A DNA stretch of 64,000 nt, taken from contig NC_085089.1 of NCBI RefSeq assembly GCF_963422355.1, forward strand, positions 660,001 to 724,000, in the 5' to 3' direction. A program made the translations under genes and the position numbers. The notes under the pieces are model-generated. The model was not told the DNA's origin, did no database searches, and saw only the letters and a list, made by a program, of their open reading frames with translations. The stretch's first letter is position 1. The number at the start of each line of letters is the position of its first letter. The stretch comes from Corticium candelabrum (Eukaryota > Porifera > Homoscleromorpha > Homosclerophorida > Plakinidae). This document shows positions 10,418-35,262 of this stretch, in pieces.

Positions 10418-12814
10418 TGACACATACATAAACAACAAACACAAACAAACACAAACAAACAAACAATAAAACAATGCAACACACCCCAATCTTCACAGTC
10501 TTTGACGCGATTACAAGTGAGCGTTGTAATGCCACATATACTGTACTCCACCTTAGACCAATCAGTTCCATTGTAATGGTTGCCAAATACATTACTAACT
10601 TTCTCGCAACGAGCATCAGGTGACTGAACTTCAGAATCCCTTGTTTTCAAGCACACAGAATTCTCAACAATTGCATCGGTAACAGCATCTGCCAGCTGGC
10701 TAACTATCAAGGCTGTCGCATCAAATCCATTCAATACGCCTGTCTGAGTGTTGCTACCCAAAGCAAGTTGATTTTGAACAGGAACTGATCTCAATGGAGT
10801 GATGCGACAAATAGGAATAACAACAGTTGTCAACTCGTCAATCAGTTTCTTCCTTTCCCTACCTAAGTCCAAACAAGTTTGTCTATGCATTCTATGTGTC
10901 TTCAATATTTTATCCTACATGAAACATCCATACAGTGTATATTCATTGAGAACAATTATATAGTGCAGTAAACCTTTAGTTTGACTCGAAATGTTTCCCA
11001 TTTCTTTATTCTTTGACAAAGAGAATCCACTTCTGATGACAATCTTTTCTTATTCTTGTGTAATCTCTTACAAGTTTCAAGGTCTGTTTTAAATAGGATA
11101 CCATGATCAAAACACTTCAGCAATTATAATTAGAGTTATTAGATCTTTGAATTGTGGACATGAAAAAATTAACAATACATGAGAGTCTGCTTAACAAGAG
11201 GTAGAAGAAAAACAACACCGCAGTGTTCTTTAGTGTTGCTTCATGCTTAAACAGCAACCTCAGTTGATTAGATGTTTTATTGCTAGGTTGGCTGCATGCA
11301 GGAAATTATATCAGAATTGCTTCCAAAAGTTGCTCTCTAATACCTCGTTTACACGAGCACGCATAGCGAGTTGAGCCGAGCCGTGCCAGGCCGTGCCAGC
11401 CCAGTATTCCAGCCTGCGTTTACACGACACACTCCTTAGAAGGAAGCCAATGCGTGTCACTAATGTGCGTTAGTTACTTGAGCTTGACATAGCTCGCGTT
11501 AGCTCATGTTTGCAATGGACAGAAGCCAAGCTGCTTGCGTTTTCTCTCTATGGCTTTACAACAGTCATATCGAGAATGTGTAGGACATACGGGATGTCGT
11601 AGGTCTATCGCCAGGCGACTGTTATGCACATGCAGCAACGGAGTTCAAAAGCTAAACTTCTTGCTCATCTTGGTCACTCCATAATTGGATAAGACACAGA
11701 GTCTCCGTCTCGCTCCGTGCTATTTGTGCCATTTTCACGTGGAATTATGTATGACGTGGCAGAAAGGGGTCTGGCTACACGAGACTATCAAATGAGCATG
11801 AGTCGCCTGTTTTCCAGCACGCTATGCGTTTACACGATGTACTTGACCCGAGCCAGCCCAGGCTGGTACGAGCTGGCACGGCTAGAAATACCGAGCTGAG
11901 CTGGCACGGCTCGGCCCACGTTTACACGTACCATAAAAACCGAGCCAGCACGGGCTGGCCCGCTTACAAGTGCTCGTGTAAACGGGGTATTAGTGGTTGT
12001 GTAGATATCTAGCCTCGTCCCCAGACTCACATGAGCTTGGCAGTGTCCGGTTCCGTCTGACACTTTCAACCTCCCAAAAACAGAGAAATAAAAAGACAAG
12101 AAGACAAAAGGCATAAAGACAGACAGACAGACACACTTCTAGGCAGACAAATGGAAGCACACAATCAAGCAAATCAAACAAGTACACAGACCTTCTCGAT
12201 AACTAGTCTCTGACTCCGAAACAGCTTGTTTCAACGGTTCTAATCTCATCCTGCACGCATGCTTAGCAGCCACCTGACAAATTGACAATAGACACCACAA
12301 TCCTCCCATTGTGGGTACAGTCAAACATAACCTTGTCTCGATGTTCCGACAAACAGTCGACCCTCTCCAACACTCTGTTAATACAATCACACACAGCGGC
12401 TTTTACGAAAACTAATTTTTACGTAGATTACACGAAAACGAGAATACGTCAGAACTCTGTCTTTATATCAACACAAACGAACTGTCACACGCTCACTTGC
12501 GTTTCATTTCTTCGATTTCTTTCTTCAAACGTTCGAGTTTCTCCTTACCCGCAGCGTATCTGCAAGCAGAACGTGGGGAATGTATGTTTAGAAACTGTTC
12601 GTTCAACGTGTATCAGACAAACAGTCAGGAAATCATGGATTTACGTTTCGAGTCTCGTGACGTCAGACAACTTGAAGAAGTTCCCTTCGTTGACACATTT
12701 GGCGCAGACGAAAGACGACCCTGGCTGCACATACTTGCACAATAGACACCGAAATGGTTGCTTTATCGGTCTCGATACGCCGAAAACAGCTTCTTGACAT
12801 AAGAACTCGTCCAT
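9405..12814 (-). CDS. ATG14: Autophagy-related 14 / Barkor, PI3K complex I subunit
   Basis: ATG14 targets the VPS34-VPS15-Beclin 1 complex to the ER and to autophagosome formation sites. Exons in coding order: 12672-12814, 12497-12559, 12192-12250, a short exon near 12034-12073, 10974-11083, 10485-10914, 10321-10359, 10143-10263, 9929-10019, 9777-9862 and 9405-9717; about 498 aa (human 492). The N-terminus has two CxxC pairs (FRCLLCKYVQ, FVCAKCVNEGNF). Coiled-coil exons (KLERLKKEIEEMKRK) follow, then ELTTVVIPI, SVLAALSYVAHLVPQVSKIL and NVLHLCF. The C-terminus SSSQAGGVLTSTLAQVSNLW RAATGRK matches the BATS membrane-sensing tail of ATG14. The intron after 10321 appears to start with GC (GCAG|GCAATG). 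The 5' border of the fourth exon is unresolved because no canonical acceptor restores phase. A MITE lies in the preceding intron. Confidence 0.9.
10380..10470. repeat. (CA)n and (AAAC)n microsatellites in an ATG14 intron
   Basis: A CA tract (about 10380-10415) is followed by acaaacaaac repeats. Confidence 0.85.
11340..11990. mobile_element. MITE-like element, 651 bp, in an ATG14 intron
   Basis: Left end ATACCTCGTTTACACGAGCAC; right end (reverse complement) ATACCCCGTTTACACGAGCA. Flanking TA dinucleotides are at 11338-11339 and 11991-11992. The subterminal regions are dense in gagcc, gccgtgcc and gctggcacgg words in opposed orientations. That design matches the MITE at 758-1204, with different words. 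No coding capacity. Confidence 0.65.
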
Positions 12815-13230
12815 TGTGAGGCATTAGATCATCTATTTGCCTAGCGCGCGTTCCCGAGCTGCGTTGTAAACATGTCACGTGATCAATACTTGTAATTTTA
12901 GAAGCGTAACTTAGCGAAAGACAGACGCAATTCGTCAGTCACGTTACCTACAGAACATGCAGTAAACGCTGCCAGCGTGATCGAATTACCGAAGAATCAG
13001 ATTTTGATTTGTATTGTAGCTACATAAAATTCAAACTATCTGCGTGCCTTCGAAAAGCTGTGAACCACTAAAAGAGCCAAGAACAAGCATTTTCATTTAC
13101 AGCTGTAATTTAATTAATAGCAATGTTCTAATCTTTTTAGTAGTGAAATACAGAGAATAGTAGATGGCTATTTGCTTTATACAGAGTCCAACGTATATAT
13201 ACATACAGACGATTTCATTCTAAATACTAA
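12815..13230. other. Spacer between ATG14 5' end and BAZ1A 3' end
   Basis: It must hold the ATG14 promoter and the BAZ1A 3' UTR. No other gene is seen. Confidence 0.5.
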
Positions 13231-20157
<6,927 letters not shown>

Positions 20158-21226
20158 GACTGACCATCAAGTGCGCTCTGATAAAAAACGCCTCCAAATC
20201 TCCGCTTTTTCGTCCGTTCTCGGTGATTCGGACGGCTAATGTTGCTGCGTGAACGTCTATGCGGTCGTACGTCACGTTGGCGGTGAGTCTGATCGACGGG
20301 AACGACTAGGGATTGCCGTTTGTTGCAGCAGGACGCGTTGACAGGGTGAGGCCCCAATGCTCAGGGTCGACTGGGGTACGAGGGGGTGTGGTCTGAGGAC
20401 GTTGAAAGTCGTTCTCCACAACGGGACTCTGCACATTTCCGATGACGTAGAAAACGCACTGCGTAAAGTGCGACGTGAAGCAAACGGGACAAGTGAACGA
20501 CGAATGTACTGCGGAATGGAAATAAAAAAGACGTGATCGCCAGCTGCGGTCACGTGATGTAGGACATATGCTTTGATTGGACAGTTTGGAATGAATGGCC
20601 TTACTTTTAAAGCCAGATCTTTTTATCTGGGTCTTACCTTTAGAAAAATTGCAAATAATAAATTCAGATTAAAACTAAATTTTGTCAATAAAATTATGAC
20701 GAACAATAAATGTAGTTAAAATTAAAAAATGTTAATTAATGACTGAAACAATAAAGGCAACTTTTCGCAACAAAAACAAAATACTCTCTAGATATTTTGG
20801 TCCGTTCACCTCCTTCGTGCCGTTTAGCTAAGCATCAAATTATAGATCATTGCCACGTGTTACTATTAATTAATTAATTAATTATAGTGTTATATTTTGT
20901 TTTTGTATTTGTCTTTCATTGTTCGTCGTTTTTACTAGTTGGAGACAGTTGCTATAGGTTTTGCATACATTGCAATGTCATTTTCACTAGAGCATACTAC
21001 CTGTGCAGGAAAACAGAAAATGTAGTAGGTATAGACATCTAACCTTAGGCCTACTAACACGTGACTAATACAAGGTTAACATTTCAGGTTTTTAATTAAA
21101 TGCAGTAGAGTTGTCTTGATGTGTTTGTACAATACGTACTAATTACTAGTCACGTGATCGGGAAGGAAACTTCACCGATTGGATGATTCATTCCTGGTCG
21201 ATTGAGAAAGCTTTCTAGGAACAGAG
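20158..21226. promoter_or_regulatory. Shared upstream region of BAZ1A and TBP (divergent)
   Basis: About 1.07 kb separates the two divergent start codons. The BAZ1A-proximal 400 bp are CG-richer and the centre is AT-rich (ttaattaattaattaatta at about 20869). I see no gene in it. Small open frames on the minus strand (20145-20553) lack similarity and probably reflect the CG-rich promoter. Confidence 0.45.
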
Positions 21227-23047
<1,821 letters not shown>

Positions 23048-23502
23048 AAATTTGGTGAGTGTTTTGAGTAAGTGATTTGTGTTAGAACAGAGGACTGTCA
23101 GAAGTTATTTTCATGTTTCTTAACATTGCATGATTACAATAGCCTAATTAGTACAATATTATACCTACATGATGTTAAGTTGGAAACAGTATGCAAATCA
23201 TTGCTGCCTCATAGTCTCCACAGCTTCAAAAGTTATTTGCTGTCTTGTGTTTGTCGTGTGCCCAAGTAATTGATTTGCCAAATATAAGACAAAACCAAAC
23301 AAAATTATATATGCTGGCATTTCAAAAGCATTCGGATCACATTGTGTGGTTCACACTACAAACATAAGCAAAATCCCTAACAACATACCATGCATCAACC
23401 TGTAAAAATATAATAAAAATATCATGCCTTGCAGTAACAAACATTGCATACATGAATATCATATTGGCATTTTGATATCCTATTCCCAAAATGCAAATTT
23501 TA
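23048..23502. other. Spacer between TBP and the CARD-ankyrin gene (convergent)
   Basis: AT-rich 3' UTR-like sequence. Nothing else is seen. Confidence 0.5.
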
Positions 23503-27338
<3,836 letters not shown>

Positions 27339-28094
27339 CCCGAAATCCAAACGTGTTTGCAGTGGGTCGACTACGCATGCGTACAGGAAACGTTCTCTAG
27401 ACTGTTGTCTCGTAACGACAAACCTAAGGTTGTTTCGAGTGCAAAAATTTCACTAAACGCGGAAATTCTTATGATTAATTAGTGTACACTATCAAGCTTG
27501 TAGCGCGGTGAGCCTCGATAGCCCAGACTTTCGCGCGAGGTCTATGGTACCGCAAGATTCAACGTCACGGTACCGTGTGCATTATAGAGTTGGACTTCTT
27601 AAACCATGACATTCATACTTCAAAATATTAGAACGTGCAACTTGCTATTATATTTGTGTTTCTTCTGCATTGCTCTATCCAGCATGTCCACACTACTTAA
27701 ATAATTTTTAATTTAAAATTAACTAAAATTGTAATTTTAAAATTTAAGTAATAGGCGAGCATATCAACAATAGCGTACAGATTCAACGCTTGCAGCTCTA
27801 ATAGTCCATTATATAATTACTCCAAAGCAACAACATACACAAGATACCTCAGTCTCGACATGCAACATTCAGAAATAAACAAGTGAGCTGTTGTTAGTGA
27901 AAGAAACTCTGTATATAATGTAACAAGTTAGCTAATTCAAATCAAGCTACGATCGCTACTACTACAACAACTACTACCACCACACATATACAACAGAGTA
28001 CTAAAACTGCGTACAAACAGGATACAGCAAATGGCAAATCAACATTTCTTTAGTTAAGTAACTTGTTCAGTAACAGCCACAAAATTCTTAAAAT
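27339..28094. other. Spacer upstream of the CARD-ankyrin gene
   Basis: Presumed CARD-ankyrin promoter and 3' UTR of the next gene. At about 27520 there is a single word, tagcccagactttcgcgcga, like the TIR ends of the elements at 4988 and 46304. No gene is seen. Confidence 0.45.
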
Positions 28095-28444
28095 CTACAC
28101 GGTAACTTTATCTCCAATAGCAGCAGTTGGTGGCAAAATCTTTTTAATAGACCTGTGTTTCAAAATTAGACAACAAATTAATCTAATCAGTAGAGTACAA
28201 GACCAAAACTTGGAAACTTACGACGTAGAAGAGGTGAGAGACTTAGTCACAACACTTGCCACCTCACGCAATTCACTTATTGCCTTAGAAGGATTTTTTG
28301 TCTCCTTGATAAAAGTATCTTGCACTGGCTCTACTGGAGTCTCTTGGCATTTCTCTACTTGAGTTTCTATCAACTGTAAAGCATTTCTACTGGGCTCTAA
28401 AACAAAAGAGTTATCAATCCTAGAAAGCTCATTGGCACCTATAA

Positions 28445-28475
<31 letters not shown>

Positions 28476-28515
28476 CACACGCACACACACACGCACACAC
28501 GCACGCACGCACGCA

Positions 28516-28550
<35 letters not shown>

Positions 28551-30492
28551 CACAGCCACTGTAGTTTGCCGAAAAAGCAAATAATTTAGAACAAGAAAAA
28601 AGCTTCATACCTCTCATGCATCAAACTAAAACAACAGCAAATTTTAACTGTCTCGTCTAACTATCCAATTCCTTCTGTGTTGCTGCAACGACAACACAAA
28701 CAATTTAAAGTAATGTATATGGTACAGACAGCTGGTGTTGTTCTACTGATAATTCGTTGTGTTCTCACACTTCATACAATGGTTTAGTTAAATCCATGGA
28801 TTGTTTAACAAAAATGGTAAATGTCATCTATTAGAGTTGTTGCTACTGCTCATTCATTGATGCACAAGTCTCAAAATTGACAGAAAAACGTCTTCTTAGT
28901 TATATACAAAACATTTCTTCCTTACTTTATTAATAAAAAATACATAATTGTAAAACCTCAATACATTTTGTAATTTGCAAATCACACCTCTGACAAAGTA
29001 AGCCATCCTCTGATCACTGCCATCATCATCCCAATTTGTTTGTCTCTGTCCTTCTCTATCTTCATCATCCTGTGAACTATCAATGATGTTCCCTTGAAAA
29101 TAAATTAGAAACCATTAACTCCACAATACCAATAATTACACAGTGTGTGTGTGCGTGTGCGCGTGCGCTCGCCTGTTGTTGACTTTACCTAAACCACCTC
29201 CAAATACACGGTGTATAAAAAGCTAATGTGACAGAATAATTTGAACCCCCAGCACAGGCAAGCACCAAATATAGTGTTATTAGACAAATACAGTACCATA
29301 AAATTACAATAAACAAAACATTTCAATTGTTTACAGCTTCATATCTTGTGTGAGAGTTCTTTCAATAGTTTTGATAGTTGAATGACAATGTTTATTTACA
29401 TTTCATTTCTCTCTGTAATCCTATAATGTTGGTAGCTAGTCACCAAACCACATGTTAGTTAAAGTTGTTCTGTAAGTGCTACTTGATACATAAACCTATG
29501 TGTATTTACTATTAACAGATATGCAAGCAGGCAGACAGACAAACAAACTAGACACTCAAACATGCCTGTGGCAAGTCTTGATTGTCCAGAAGAAAACACA
29601 CTTGGTACAACTAAAGCTGCAGATTGACCAGGTCTCAACACTGTACTTTTGTGGGCTACAACATCAGCATCAGCATCAATAGCAGCAGAAACTTCTTCAT
29701 GTGCAGCCTCTATTGCACACTGTTCTAAAACAAATCAGAAAATTCTCAACTACAAAACAGTTGGCGACAGTAAAAGTGAAGTCTGAATGCTGTAAACTGA
29801 TTTAATATACATGTACCATCAGTTGCTGTAAATTTCTGATTAATTTTCTGCTGAATACCTGCAACCAGACAATTGCTAATTATTAATTACATTAAAATAT
29901 ATATTGAATCATACAAACATTAAACGTGAACCCACCACTTGCTTTAGCCTTTATAGTGTCGGCAATCCTGTCAACAGACATCGTTTTTGAGTCCACTGAC
30001 ATTGCTGCTCCAAACACACTACAGATCTCCCGTATGTCTGTGGGGTTGACACCATCACGAATAGGAAAAACTCGATTTTCAGAAATGACGTCATCCTGTC
30101 GGTATTTCGCGTGAAAGGCATTGAGCACATCCCTTACACTGCTTTGAAAAGAAAATTGTCCATTTGATAACATGTTTTCATTCCATAACTTCAAGAATTC
30201 CGTGGTAACAATCCACACGAGGCACACGCATCGTTTGACACATGCTGTCATCTCTTCTCGCCATGGTTCAAAGCTCAGCTCGTATTGATGGTTAGGAAGT
30301 TTCCTCGCGACTTTGGGAAGACGCAAACACGAGACGTCCTTCTTCTCTAACGCTGCAATAACCTTTTCCGGGTAGCCATCCGGACCTTCATCCGCACAAA
30401 GTACGCATAAAGTAGTTTCTAAACCATACACATCCGTTAGCTAAAAAATTATTGTTTCGTTAACAGCCATTACCTTCATCAGCAGCCGCCAT
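28095..30492 (-). CDS. TIR-like domain protein with C-terminal PDZ-ligand-like tail
   Basis: Exons 30474-30492, 29936-30418, 29817-29858, 29602-29724, 28988-29092, 28222-28438 and 28095-28152; 1047 nt, 348 aa, all junctions in phase. Exon 2 (phase 1 at both ends) encodes a TIR-like fold. It begins with a first strand TTLCVLCADEG and a helix YPEKVIAALEKKD. The segment EPWREEMTACVKRCVCLVWI VTTEFLKLW resembles helix B and strand C. VLNAFHAKYRQDD is followed by RVFPIRDGV (the V-x-P-I strand of TIR domains). The same succession occurs in both TIR domains of the neighbouring gene at 31230-35262. The rest is low-complexity and acidic (IDSSQDDEDREG) with no recognised domain. It ends GDKVTV, where V-T-V fits a class II (hydrophobic-x-hydrophobic) PDZ ligand. 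The catalytic glutamate of NAD-cleaving TIRs cannot be placed by eye. Function is inferred from domain and neighbours only. Confidence 0.72.
28443..28549. repeat. (CA)n/(CACG)n microsatellite in an intron
   Basis: CA tract with periodic CACG and gcacgcacgc words, directly upstream (minus strand) of the exon ending at 28438. Confidence 0.9.
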
Positions 30493-31229
30493 GCACGTGC
30501 TTCATCGATATCAATTAATGCTAATCAAATAGTATTCCTGGGGCATTGAAAAAGACAGTGAGGTTCACGCAGCAACACTAGGAAACTTACTAATCCTCTA
30601 TCAGCTAAAGAGATGACACCAAAGATACAAACAGTGACTGCATGCTTTCCGTTGCTAGAAACTCATGATCATAGGCGTAGGAAGCAGGGGGGCCAGGCAC
30701 AACCCCTCCACTATTTTAATTTTGGCCAAGATGTATCTAGTCAACTTTAGCCGTGTACATGTACCTGTCGACCCACGCCACGCCCTGGGCAAAAGTGTGC
30801 CCCCTAACTAAATCTAGGATCCTACACCTCTGTAAACACAAACCTCACAAGTATACATATACCAACCATTGTATTGCTTAGTTGGTTCTAGATCTAAATA
30901 TTTGATACCTCTTGAAAGCATGCAGAGACATAACATCGACTAGCACGTGCTAGTTAACATCAGAGATAACAATGAGCGCATGCGTTGCATTCCAATTGTC
31001 TGACATCCAACAGCTGTGCACAGAGGCACTACTGTAATCCTCCTCTGTATAACGATTCGTCATTGAATGCCATGTCTGTTTTCTTCAATATGTTAATAAT
31101 TTGTATATTACCTAAAACATCTGTGATATACGTGTACTTCAACTGACCACAGTTACCATGATATTCTCTGGAAACTAGAAAATCCGCCATATGCCTGTCA
31201 CTCACTGTCACACATGAGCACACAACATT
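30493..31229. other. Spacer between the two TIR-domain genes
   Basis: Contains the promoter of the 348-aa TIR gene and the 3' UTR of the large gene. A possible small MITE lies at about 30668-30838: aggcgtaggaagcaggg at one end and, reverse-complemented, aggtgtaggatcc at the other. No other gene is seen. Confidence 0.4.
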
Positions 31230-34200
31230 CTACTTCCCATCTCTTGCAGTCTGAAGTGTCAACATGTCAAGCTTTGCCTGCAGCTGATAGTTTTCTTGCT
31301 GCAGACGTATGCTTTCCTGCTGTAAACGTATGTTTTCCTGAACCAAAAACCGAACATCAAGCAACTTGTCAGGCTCAATTTTTCCTGTGATTACAAAATT
31401 AATGACAAGTGACAAAACAGTTCTGCATTAGTTTTGAAAAAAGTACCCGCATCAACTAGAATTTTCTGTCCCAAGTCACGCATTTGTGAATATTGACTCA
31501 ATATTTGTCCAAATTGTACGACGTCAGCCCATGACCTCGTGTTTAACATCATAAGTAGTTGATAGGCCCGTTCCTGTCTAGTTCGACCACATTTAATCAT
31601 TTCCATATTCTCCAATGATATGATTTGCCTTTCATATAAATGATTAACAATATCAGATACCTCAAGTCGAGCATTCAGCGCAACCCAGTGAGGCCGAAGA
31701 AGATCTTCAGCTGTTAAAGGCTGTTTGTTGCTCCGAACAGCATTTAATGCTAAAAGCACTCAACATAATTGAAAACATGCATAGTGTTCTGTCACGCGCA
31801 AACTTACCATTTGTGTGATCAGATAGTTGGCCAACTGTTGGCTGGACTTCATAAGGAGTAGACACATCAGACATGGCACTCGCCTCACCTGCTCCACGTT
31901 CCATCAAGTCTGTCATAAGCGAATTAGGTAATTCACCTAATCAGTAGAGCGTTTCATTTCTAATTAAGTTCTGTTGTCAGATAGCAATGTCTCACTCCCA
32001 ACTATCTTTTGATGGCCTAACTTCAATTCCTCGTGTGGTTTTGTTTCTAGAGATAAATCATCACCAGCAGCAACATCTATGTGTTGCTCTTCATATGAAG
32101 TCAGTTCCACTTCTGAAATACAAACATGCAAAACAAATGTTCTAAACACAATGACCCAACAAAACCTTCAAAATCAGCAGATTTCATGTTGTCTTCGTCT
32201 GCCATGATTGATCCATATGAGATAAACCAAGTAAAAGAAACCAACATTTACAACAGTAATCACATTATGCAAACCTTGTACGAGTAATGACTGTGAATCA
32301 TCTGACCAATAGCTTGGATGGCAAGCACGTTGTATCTTCAGCATAACACGTCCAACAGGTAACTTCTTGAACACTTCACGTGCAGCAGCACAATCAAGGT
32401 GCGTAAGATCATGTTCTCCAACACTCAGCAATCGATCGCCAACAGACAATGTCCCATCAGCTGTAATACATCTTGTGGCATCAGTCAAGAACAATGCTAA
32501 TGGTCTCTTTTCATGATCCTCAACAAACACACTAAAGTTTATGACCACATTCACCAACTCAACGCAAATTGCATACCAATATTTCACTGAAAACTAAACC
32601 AAGGCCAACATCAGTCTTTTCACATTCTATCTCTTCAACCTCATTCCACAGATCATTGATGTCATTCACCTTTAACTGATCTCCTTCACATTCATCTTGA
32701 AGACTGGACCACACAATGTCTGGTAGTTCACCTTTCTGAGGACTGAGCTCTTCATTATGACAAACGTCTGCACAACAATCAACCAATCACATTGTCACAT
32801 GATCAAAGACTCAAATACAATAGCATGTCTTACCAGGAGGATTGCCAGCAAATGTTAAACTATTCTAAAATCACAGTCAACATTCAGTATGTACTTGAGT
32901 TCAAACAAATGCGTCTTATGTATTATTGGCACCTGATGTGTGGCTGCTTGCATGTCTTGTACAGATACTGCAAAGCAATCGTATTTCATACAATAACAAA
33001 ACATTGAAATCAGAACACATCATAACCTTCCTGCTTAACATCATCAACTACATGCTCGATAGCCTTCACATTACTCAACTGACTGGGATGAAAAGAAACT
33101 GACACGACGTCGTCTTGTTGGCATCCATTTTCAATAGAAACATAATTGTTTGAATCGACTGCAGAAACAGTTGTTGTATTTTTCTGTTGAGATGCCTTTG
33201 CATAAACTGGATTTAGTTGAAGACAATTTGACCATTTCGACAAAAGCAAGGGCTCGTCCCAATATTGAGGTTTCCTACTGCATGGACAAACTGTTATGCT
33301 CATTGTTTCTCCGTGGCTGTCAACAGATCGATCCAATACATCCTGGGTGATAGAACCATCAACCTCATTACCATTAACAGCAACCACCTTATCACCAGAA
33401 TGCAAATCTGATGTCACAAAACGCTGACTGGGTTGCCCAATAACAAGCACAGTAGAGAATTTCCCATCACAAACAACCTTTGCAATAATAATATTAAAGT
33501 CAATAACAAAATTGTTTTTCAGTCAATTTTTGCGATACCTGAATTTGGCTCAGTGAAATTGACAGACAACAAACAACCGTTTTTGTTGTTGAGCTCCATT
33601 CCCATTCCAAACTGCTGTTAACTGCTGGAACTTCATCTACAAAATACGAAGTCATTCAACGTATTGTGCTGAACCCTAATTCATTCCAAAGTGACACACC
33701 GTAAAACTTCCTGGCTGTATCCATTATAGACTTGGTTACATCCACATCACTGCTAATCTCAAGTGGACGTTGGCAAAACGTAGGAAGTTTATCTGTCAGT
33801 TCTTTCCATGTCATACCGCACCGTGCAATGGGGAGAACCTTCTTATCATAGTCCATAAATTGATCAAACATCGTATTCAGCTGATCAATGTTAACAAGAC
33901 AGTTTGCAGCTGCTTCAGAGAAGCCCAGTGGACTGAAGATAGGAATGTAATACGAAGATTTCAATGCAACATTCAGTCTATCGCAAAAGTTTGCAAACAA
34001 ACGCTCACAAACCAGCATTTGGACAAAACCTAAATCGCTCAGAGCACAAGCTAGTCGCACTGCCCAATCTTTGTCATCTTTGTTTTCATCTGAACAACCA
34101 ACAAATACTGTAATGCGACCTACAGACATGTCAACGATGCAGAACAATAATGCATATACAAAGAAAATAAGTCGTACCATCATTAGTATTTTGTTCTGTA

Positions 34201-35262
34201 TTGTCCACACTCGTGGTGTGATCTGAATCGTCCTCATGAAATTGTTCAAAGAAATGAAATGTCATGTAGTTTGGCTTCTTGATTACTCGTCTTACAGCAA
34301 CCTGGAAAGGCTTACCCTCTTCACCTGCAGTTTGCTTCAGCTCCTGATTCTTGTCTATTTGTTCAATGGCATGTCCACCCACGCTCACAATGAGATCTCC
34401 AGGTACGAGGTCTGACAAACTGTCAGAACCTGTAGCCATGACAACAAAAATGTCAGAAATCTTGCCAGTTAGTGAAACAGTCTAACACAAAGATAATATT
34501 AGAAACATACCAACTTTAATGAACTAGCAATCGACCTGTATATTTCTGATAGAACACCATTCCAGTCGTTCAGCTTCCACAACTGTTGCCTCTTTCTCCC
34601 AATCCCACTGCAGTCCACTGTGTCCTACACACTGCTCATGTTCTACGTACACCACAACATTAATTAATTAAACACATTCAATTAATATCAAATCAACACT
34701 CACTTGATTTTCTAATAAGAAAGTACAACTCACGAGCAAGTCTCTTTGATTCTGCTTGTAAATCAGACGACGATGACACTTGCTTTGCACAGAAAACGTT
34801 GAATACAGGAAACATGTTCCTCATTTTCTGCTCTGAAACGTCAAAATGAACTGGCAACACAGTCTTCTGTCTCCTGCTAACAAATTTCTCGAACAAAATG
34901 TTCAGATGTTTAGCAGACTTCGCATCCTTCTTGAATTTTTCACTGAAAATAACCACGTAGTACTGCGCCTGCTCTAGTGCAGTCTCCAGAGCTTCTCTCT
35001 TCGTCACGAAGCTCTCAAGAGCGAGATGATAAACAGATAAGCCCAAATCGGCGATTGCGCTGACAACGAACCTACCCAGCTCGAAATCTCTTGCTGCATC
35101 GGAGTGTAGCACGAATACAGACGGTACAAGCTCACTGGTACCTTCATCTGCACATAAAATATTAGTAAACTAATTTAAATCTTACACGATAACAGCAGCT
35201 CGTGTAGACTGTTGTAGACCTGTGTAACAGCCACTGGTAGTAGAATCTACAACGTGTGACAT
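31230..35262 (-). CDS. TIR-PDZ-TIR-PDZ-PDZ-CARD-coiled-coil protein
   Basis: Fourteen exons: 35220-35262, 34704-35147, 34536-34642, 34178-34481, 33700-34119, 33539-33636, 33027-33477, 32577-32767, 32275-32518, 32166-32198, 31996-32112, 31808-31909, 31447-31749 and 31230-31384; 3012 nt, 1003 aa, every junction in phase. TIR1 about 15-160 (PSVFVLHSDAARDFELG, AQYYVVIFSEKFKK, KTVLPVHFDV). PDZ1 about 170-275 (SDLVPGDLIVSVGGHAIEQI). TIR2 about 300-438 (ITVFVGCSDENKD, YYIPIFSPLGFSEAA, KKVLPIARCG). PDZ2 about 445-535 (LHSGDKVVAVNGNEVDGSI). PDZ3 about 670-760 (GLGLVFSEIL, LSVGDRLLSVGEHDLTHLD). CARD about 855-950 (LRPHWVALNARLEVSDIVNH, LYERQIISLENMEMIK, ERAYQLLMML). Coiled coil 953-1003 (VQENIRLQQESIRLQQENYQ). 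Likely a cytoplasmic scaffold or adaptor joining TIR and CARD signalling. The first exon (ATG 35260-35262) is the least certain. Confidence 0.82.
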
